Positions 63,128 to 64,000 of a stretch of DNA of 64,000 nucleotides are shown one piece after another. Under the pieces are notes generated by a model. It did no database searches and was not told the DNA's origin. It saw only the letters and a program-made list of their open reading frames with translations. A program made the position numbers and the translations under genes. Source of the DNA: Flavobacterium hungaricum (GTDB lineage: Bacteria > Bacteroidota > Bacteroidia > Flavobacteriales > Flavobacteriaceae); NCBI RefSeq assembly GCF_015182285.1, contig NZ_PRDM01000002.1, forward strand, positions 744,001 through 808,000. Reading direction: 5' to 3'. Position 1 is the first letter of the stretch; every line of letters starts with the position of its first letter.

Positions 63128-64000
63128 ACTTAAGTCCGTTTACCGAGACATTAACTGTTCCGTTTATTTTGATGAAAGCAATTATGGCTTGATTCGTCAG
63201 CTGAATTTTATCAAATTGAATGTCTTCCATTTTTCCGTTAACAAAAACTCCTGGCATTGGCGAATAGTTTTTAAGATAAGCCGCCATGCTTTTCTTGCCT
63301 TCTTCCAAATTCGGCTGAATCGAATAACGACAGCTTTCTTCCATTTTTTTCAAAATATATCCTTGTGCAAGCCAGTTGGCAGTTCGCATCAGTTTGCTTT
63401 TGGTGTCCAAAACATAATCTAGTTTGTCAAAATAGATTTCTTTGGTCTGCGGATTGTATTGTGGGAATCCGTTTAAGTAAAGCGTTCCGTTGATATATCC
63501 TAAAACATCTAGCGCAATGACCATTTTACCTTCTTTATGCCAGATTGCTACATTTTTTACGGTAATCTTTTTACTTCCTGATCCAAATTCCTGCCCAGCA
63601 AAATTTTGAGTCATAATTTTTGATGCATCTACATAACTTGAAATGGCAGCAATATTAGCAGAGATTTGACTCGGAATTTTTGCAACTGGTTTTAAAGCTA
63701 TTTTATTTGGGCTGAATTTTGATTCTGGTTTTTTGCCTACAATGGTTTCCATATTGCATTTCATTCCCATTTCCAGCAAGAAAGAATCATTTTTAAGTTT
63801 GGCATTTGTCGAATAAATTTCGATAGGAACAATTCGAAGCCAGCTTTCGTAAGTATCACTCATTTGGATAGGCGTCGCTATTTTTTCAACAGCTTGAAGA
63901 ACATTAGGTTTAAAATCCATAGATTGTTCAATGGCCTCATCTATTGTTTTTTCTATTGTTTTTTTGAAAATAGAAATTGCCGGATTTACCAAATACGTAA
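63126..64000 (-). CDS. DUF4403-like protein (partial, N-terminus missing)
   Basis: The frame is open from the right edge to a stop at 63126, giving about 291 C-terminal residues; the real start lies outside. Visible pieces are AIEQSMDFKPNVLQAVEKIA, PIEIYSTNAKLKNDSFLLEM, and a C-terminal GTVNVSVNGLK. Periodic beta-strand-like segments with a repeated TYESWLRIVPIEI-type pattern fit DUF4403, a lipoprotein-like family of Bacteroidota with lipid-transfer-like (tubular) folds. The assignment is from general resemblance only. Confidence 0.65.
   Translation of the reverse strand, partial: TYLVNPAISIFKKTIEKTIDEAIEQSMDFKPNVLQAVEKIATPIQMSDTYESWLRIVPIEIYSTNAKLKNDSFLLEMGMKCNMETIVGKKPESKFSPNKIALKPVAKIPSQISANIAAISSYVDASKIMTQNFAGQEFGSGSKKITVKNVAIWHKEGKMVIALDVLGYINGTLYLNGFPQYNPQTKEIYFDKLDYVLDTKSKLMRTANWLAQGYILKKMEESCRYSIQPNLEEGKKSMAAYLKNYSPMPGVFVNGKMEDIQFDKIQLTNQAIIAFIKINGTVNVSVNGLK

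Overview
The window is chromosomal DNA from a gliding member of the Flavobacteriaceae, most likely a Flavobacterium close to F. johnsoniae. The evidence is AT-rich DNA, almost no Shine-Dalgarno sequences, many promoters of the Bacteroidota type (TTTG, about 19 nt, TANNTTTG), and marker genes: sprA, remB, a type IX secretion system (T9SS) adhesin with SprF-like and OmpA-like partners, and an alternative complex III (ACIII) operon. I see no transposase, phage gene, CRISPR array or other sign of a recent genomic island. The window is almost entirely ordinary core genome.

Layout. 1-1691: partial DUF2723 membrane protein (minus). 1886-2222: two identical tRNA-Gln units in tandem, each with its own promoter and terminator. 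2381-9381: large DUF2339 membrane protein, then AraC regulator, aldehyde dehydrogenase and tandem-domain universal stress protein, all three on the minus strand. 9464-14257: rimP-nusA-infB operon with a strong terminator-like hairpin in its leader. 14484-16340: acid phosphatase of the PAP2 class, DUF4920 protein, SPOR protein. 16443-28008: actABCDEF-coxB-coxA, the quinol-oxidising ACIII with cytochrome oxidase subunits II and I. 28101-31433: ruvB, cytochrome P450, queG. 31930-42355: a 2480-residue repetitive T9SS adhesin, its PorP/SprF-like partner and a PorE-like TPR/PD40/OmpA protein. 42421-42930: array of small palindromic REP-like repeats. 43146-46681: CBS protein, malic enzyme with phosphotransacetylase domain, ruvA. 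46706-57796: sprA (T9SS translocon), gcvH, a VanZ-like protein, deoC, remB. 57883-63105: second oxidase locus with ctaB (heme O synthase), two subunit III genes, subunit IV, a SCO-like protein lacking metal ligands, a true SCO copper chaperone, DUF420 protein and a small CxxC membrane protein. 63126-64000: partial DUF4403-like protein (minus).

How they work together. Two themes alternate. The first is aerobic respiration: ACIII takes electrons from menaquinol and passes them through c-type hemes to the cytochrome oxidase encoded just downstream. Subunits III and IV and the heme and copper assembly factors lie about 30 kb away, beyond the motility genes. The second is gliding and T9SS: SprA is the outer-membrane translocon, RemB is a motility outer-membrane protein, and the adhesin-SprF-PorE cassette resembles other type-B T9SS cargo cassettes.

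No clearly new system is present. The best leads are the attenuator-like rimP leader, the ligand-less SCO paralog beside the true SCO, the near-identical repeats in the adhesin, and the palindromic repeat array.
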